A DNA stretch of 64,000 bases from Sipunculus nudus (Eukaryota; Annelida; Sipuncula; Golfingiida; Sipunculidae). The translations under genes were made by a program, and so were the position numbers. The DNA is taken from positions 62,665,176-62,729,175 of the forward strand of contig CM049316.1 in assembly GCA_026874595.1 (NCBI GenBank). Direction: 5' to 3'. The number at the start of each line of letters is the position of its first letter. Within the stretch, counting starts at the first letter, position 1. The notes beneath the pieces were generated by a model. That model worked only from the letters and a program-made list of their open reading frames with translations, had not been told where the DNA came from and searched no databases. Below, piece after piece: positions 34,323-64,000 of this stretch.

Positions 34323-35188
34323 TTACACTGTTAGAAGAAAGTTTTTAAGGGTTTTAAAAGGGTATTCTGAGTGTCCAAATACGAAAACCCTGAAAGGGTA
34401 TTTTAAATAATAATTTTCTATAACACCCATATATAATCCTTTTAGCGAAACCTTTTCGATAGGGTTTTCCTGAAATACCCTTATTGGGAGTATTTTTTGT
34501 TTGTTCTGTATACCTTCTATTTGATTATACTAGGCTAACCTTATTCAATTGTTTCCCGTATATAGTGGGCATGCATGTATATAAGCCTGAAATAAGTATG
34601 GATAAGATGATTGGATAATTAAAATAAATATAGAGTTTTTATTTTGATCCTGATCGCGGCTGGAGAAAAAGGCAATAACTGCTATTAGCAAATGCTGAAA
34701 GTGCTGAAAAAGTACAATTTGAACATTATGAAAATAATCAATTGTTTATAAATTGGTTATATGGGTGGCGTCTCCATACGCCAGGAAAGATGAAAATGTG
34801 CAAGCCCTTAAAATTTATGAACTTGCAGATAAATTTAATGATACTCTGCAGACCGGTTATCCTTTGCACATTTGTTAATTTATAGTCCGTGCATTTTCAA
34901 TGGAAGAAGTCAAATAATGAATAAACAAATTAGGCCTGAGAATAAATTTGAAAGAACCGAAGACCAACAATTATTTGCTCCCATTGATATACTTGTTCCC
35001 ATAATAAATAGCCCAGGTTTTAATTTATTTTAAATCCTATCATTGTTTTACAGAAACAGAAAAAAATAAATAAATAAAAAGAGAGACCTAGATATTAACA
35101 TTATTTAAAGGAAGAATGAATGGGCCTGATATGCTGTAAGAAACCTCGATGGTGTCTAGTCGTTGCATCAAAGAAATGATCATTTTGT
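34323..35188. other. No gene seen; short dispersed words
   Basis: At 34340-34500 the words AGGGTATT, AAGGGTTTT and AAACCCT/AATACCCTT recur on both strands, suggesting an old MITE, but no clear termini were found. The rest is AT-rich without features. Confidence 0.35.
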
Positions 35189-35192
35189 ACAT

Positions 35193-36772
35193 GGGCCATT
35201 CTACGAAAAACGACCCATTTCAGTAGGTGCAACATTTAAAAAATGACTCGTCCTAAAATTTATTTTAAAGAGTCTCACACGGAAATAAAAAATGTAAACT
35301 ATATGAAATTAATTTCAGCAGAGCACTTTATTTCATGAAAAGTTATAGTTTTGGCTAATTTAATGCCCTATGTGTATCATCAATTTCAATTCCGTTACAA
35401 ACTTTAAGCAGTGCTTTGAAATTGAAGTGAAAGATTGAGTTATATATTTTGATGCCAATTTCACGGTCCCAAATAATTAATTTGGAAAAAATAAGAAAGG
35501 TTCACCTTTACGATGTATTATATTATAAAAATATATTTTAACCTTGTAAAATGCAAATTTTTAATTTTATATGTTACATTTAAATCCTAAAACTAAATAC
35601 AACCGCACTACAGAGAGTGTAATGTAGTAAATAGAAGGAAAATATAACAATCTACTTCGGCAAATAAAAAATAGGGCGATAAAGGCATTTTCTTAAATGT
35701 TTCAAATCATTTTTTTCTTTAAATTATGTCTATTTTCAAAATATAATGGTGTTGAAGAAGGATAACGGTGCTGAATTACAATTAATGTAATCATTGGCAA
35801 AATTATAACTTAAAGCAAACATATTTCTTTTATTATATTTTAAAGTTTAAGATTTAAAAATACATAACACAGTTATCGTTATAAAAACTATGTAATTCCT
35901 GAATAACAATGCTAGTTTGTAGAATTAAGATCTAACATCCATCCAGTCACCTTTTTGTTTCAACACCGTTCAATGACATTCATCACCGTTAAAAGTGAAA
36001 AGTAACGGTGTTGATGTATAATGGTGTTGAAAAAAGATATGATATTTATTGAAAGAAACCTATAATTACTCCTTCAATCTTTCTAGTACTCAGTATATGT
36101 ATGTGTTGATAGTGTGAGCTATATCCCAAAACTAAGAAAAGCATAAATACTTCCAACAATTTGGAGAAATAACGGTAACGGTGTTGAAAAGCAATAAATA
36201 TACGGACATTTTTACAAGATTATGGAAATTTCCTGTTGTAAAATGACAAAATACATACCGATAATGATGCATGGTTTTGTGGAGTCATTCTGTGACGTTA
36301 CTCCATCTTACGTGGGTTTTAAACAAGGAGTAATCAATCAACATCGTATCATGGCGATCAAATCGTCTTTATAAAGGTGTTGAATAAAAATTGGGGACAC
36401 ACATTTAATCGCAATAAAAGTGGAAAAATTAGTATGGATGTAAAGAAATTTGTCGAAGTTATTAAGGAACTATTTATTATACATAAAGAGTGAAAAAATC
36501 CTAGGCCTATAATATTTTTAATAAAAATAGGAGGATAATCAGTTTTTTATTATGGCCTGGGGACAGGTACTTTTCAATGACCTTTGAACCATTAGGTATA
36601 GATTTGAAGGGATTTTAGGTATTACTTCGCTAAATGAATAAGCTCAAATTAAGCAGAAACTACAATCAAATCCCGAAAGCACAGTTACAGATGATATAAA
36701 TATGTACTATGACACATTGAATGCTAGGGACATGAATTTTCATGAATTCGGTCGTTTTCTGTAGAATGACCC
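35193..36772. mobile_element. DNA transposon with GGGYCATTCTAC ends and ACAT target duplication
   Basis: The left end GGGCCATTCTACG continuing to AAAAACGACC (35193-35215) and the right end, read in reverse as GGGTCATTCTACAG then AAAACGACC (36772-36750), match at 20 of 23 positions. The flanks ACAT (35189-35192) and ACAT (36773-36776) form a perfect 4-bp target duplication. The 1.58-kb interior has no long open frame, but it repeats AACGGTGTTGA-type words on both strands (for example 35953, 36004, 36170). A 4-bp duplication is seen in Chapaev and Sola elements; the assignment is open. Confidence 0.75.
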
Positions 36773-36776
36773 ACAT

Positions 36777-62442
<25,666 letters not shown>

Positions 62443-63871
62443 TGGAAGGATGTCTCACTGGTTACAAGATTCATCATGTCACCATACATATCTGCTACCA
62501 CCGTCATTCACTCTTGCTATCCCTCATTCTCTCACTCACTCACACACACATGTATACACATTCAGTGGCGTCAATATATCTTCAAGGGTGGGGGGATGAA
62601 GCGCAGGTGAGGGAGGGTAATCAAAGTTGCAACAACTTTTATTATAAAACTCACACACGTGTCTCTGTGACACATTTTAAATATATTACAACAAAGTTTA
62701 AGGTTTAAGAAAAAAAGGGATAATGTTTCCGCCATAGGTTAATTCTATACAAAAAATTAAGACATATATAATATTTCATAGTGAATTCATGAATGGAACC
62801 AAAGTTGATAATTCTAATTATTAATATATGTCATATCCAATATATGAATATTTATTTGTGAATAGCAGGGGGGATGAATACATTGACCATTCCTCACCCC
62901 ATTGCTGAAAAGGGGGTAGGTGGGATGTATACCCCCATGCCCCCTTATACTGACTCCCCTGTACACTGACACAATATGATGTGGTGTTGATAGCATAGCA
63001 GTAAGGGATCCAATGGTCCATTTATTTTTTAAGATTTGCTGTAAGTTCCTGCAATACAGTGGTTAATCTGTATTCTGTGAATACTTATAATATTTATAAA
63101 AGAAGGTCCCGGAAAATTCAGTGATGTTTAATAATCCAAATTCTTGTAGGTAAAGATACCAATGGTATGTTTGTATACTTTGTACAGTACATTTGGAAGG
63201 TGATTGTGTTTAACCGAATAACGGATTTTTTTTTAAATATTGATACAAATGTGGATACTGAACTGCTTAGCAAGTATTTTGTCATATAAGTTTTCACCAG
63301 TTGCATTGCAATTTAAGCTCATCATTAATTACCAAACTGTATCATTAACATGATGGTGTCTGTATCTACATATCTATGTGAACATTAGTTGTAAATTACA
63401 AAGGGTGCAGTTTTGTTTGCATCCATAGGTATGGAAGTCATTTAATATTAGCTTACTTCTACCATGACTTCCAATCCCATGATGCTTTTCTGCTGAAACA
63501 TCTGCAACGGTGTACACATGCATATGATTGATAGTAGTGTATATTTTTTTTAATAGGTTAAAGCCCTGAAAGAGTGGTTGTAAGATTATATTTATCTTTA
63601 TTACAAATGGAGGTACTATCAACTTAAAGTTATGCATCTGGGGGCTTAAAGTAAACCATCATATGTTTAAATTTAATCACGAATTTACTTTGTTATTGAA
63701 TGTCAGAATGACCAAAATATCCATGATATATTATTGAAGCATATTCTTCAGAAATGCCATAGAGTTATGGTGATGCAGGCATTGTATATTATTTTTTGTA
63801 ATGTACCAACTATAAATCGCCAAAAGTCCATCCTTGAATAAATAATGCTAATCAGGATCCATTGAAATAAA
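62443..63871 (+). promoter_or_regulatory. DPM1: DPM1 3' UTR region with candidate poly(A) signals
   Basis: No AATAAA was noticed close to the stop. AATAAA occurs at 63837-63842 and 63866-63871, which would give a 3' UTR of about 1.4 kb; an earlier variant signal is possible. The region has a CTCACTCACACACACA tract at 62530-62550 and a GGGGGGATGAA word near 62590. No other gene was seen to the window end. Confidence 0.35.
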
Positions 63872-64000
63872 ATATTTACAATGGAATGCTTTTTCTTTTG
63901 TTTTCGAATATCAGCCTCTGATAACAAGGGAACAAATCCTATTTATGGTTACAGAATAGACTGCATTTACCGGTATATCACATAAAAAAATATGAAATGT

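Overview
This is a gene-poor, AT-rich window from an animal nuclear genome. It has large GT-AG introns, dense transposon-derived DNA, long AT and G/C simple tracts and no bacterial-style gene packing. The conserved coding gene is metazoan-type. The dominant repeats (Helitron2/Helentron-like elements with internal tandem repeats, resembling the 'pearl'-type elements known from bivalves) suggest a mollusc, most likely a bivalve. That assignment is an inference.

The only confidently identified gene is DPM1, the catalytic subunit of dolichol-phosphate mannose synthase. It lies on the + strand in nine exons (CDS 37396-62442). The exons join in phase to a complete 241-residue protein: 37396-37499, 47182-47281, 47797-47830, 48326-48402, 49276-49301, 52127-52222, 58088-58156, 61009-61123 and 62338-62442. 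Upstream on the same strand are the last two coding exons of an unidentified gene (8009-8103 and 10752-10798). A decayed four-exon minus-strand frame lies inside a DNA transposon (30195-31919). Possible unidentified minus-strand reading frames are at 15881-16820, 25604-25965 and 45312-45692.

The rest is mostly mobile DNA. From left to right: a minisatellite (618-915); a 26-bp minisatellite (4985-5803) abutting a dispersed element; a tRNA-type SINE (6015-6195); TTAA-flanked MITEs (7082, 10310, 21076, 28378); a two-copy TAGTGATGGGCT-type element (8284, 55600); a Helentron-like family A (17428, 27326, 38322, 58818) and family B (40560, 52465, 54116); LINE fragments (18660, 27450, 49690-51850); a CACTG-ended transposon (29711-32052) inserted into a MITE; a long-inverted-repeat element (32309-34322) with a perfect-TIR MITE nested in it; a 1.58-kb element with ACAT target duplications (35193-36772); and a 6.1-kb hAT-like element (38038-44124) inside DPM1 intron 1 that carries family A and B sequence.

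The observations most worth following are: (i) two apparently unrelated Helentron-like families that share the same terminal architecture and an identical 12-bp palindrome, GGTGGCGCCACC; (ii) an array of consensus nuclear-receptor DR1 motifs (AGGTCAAAGGTCA) at 289-bp spacing inside DPM1 intron 1; and (iii) a four-exon, phase-consistent reading frame, broken by one stop codon, carried inside a transposon.
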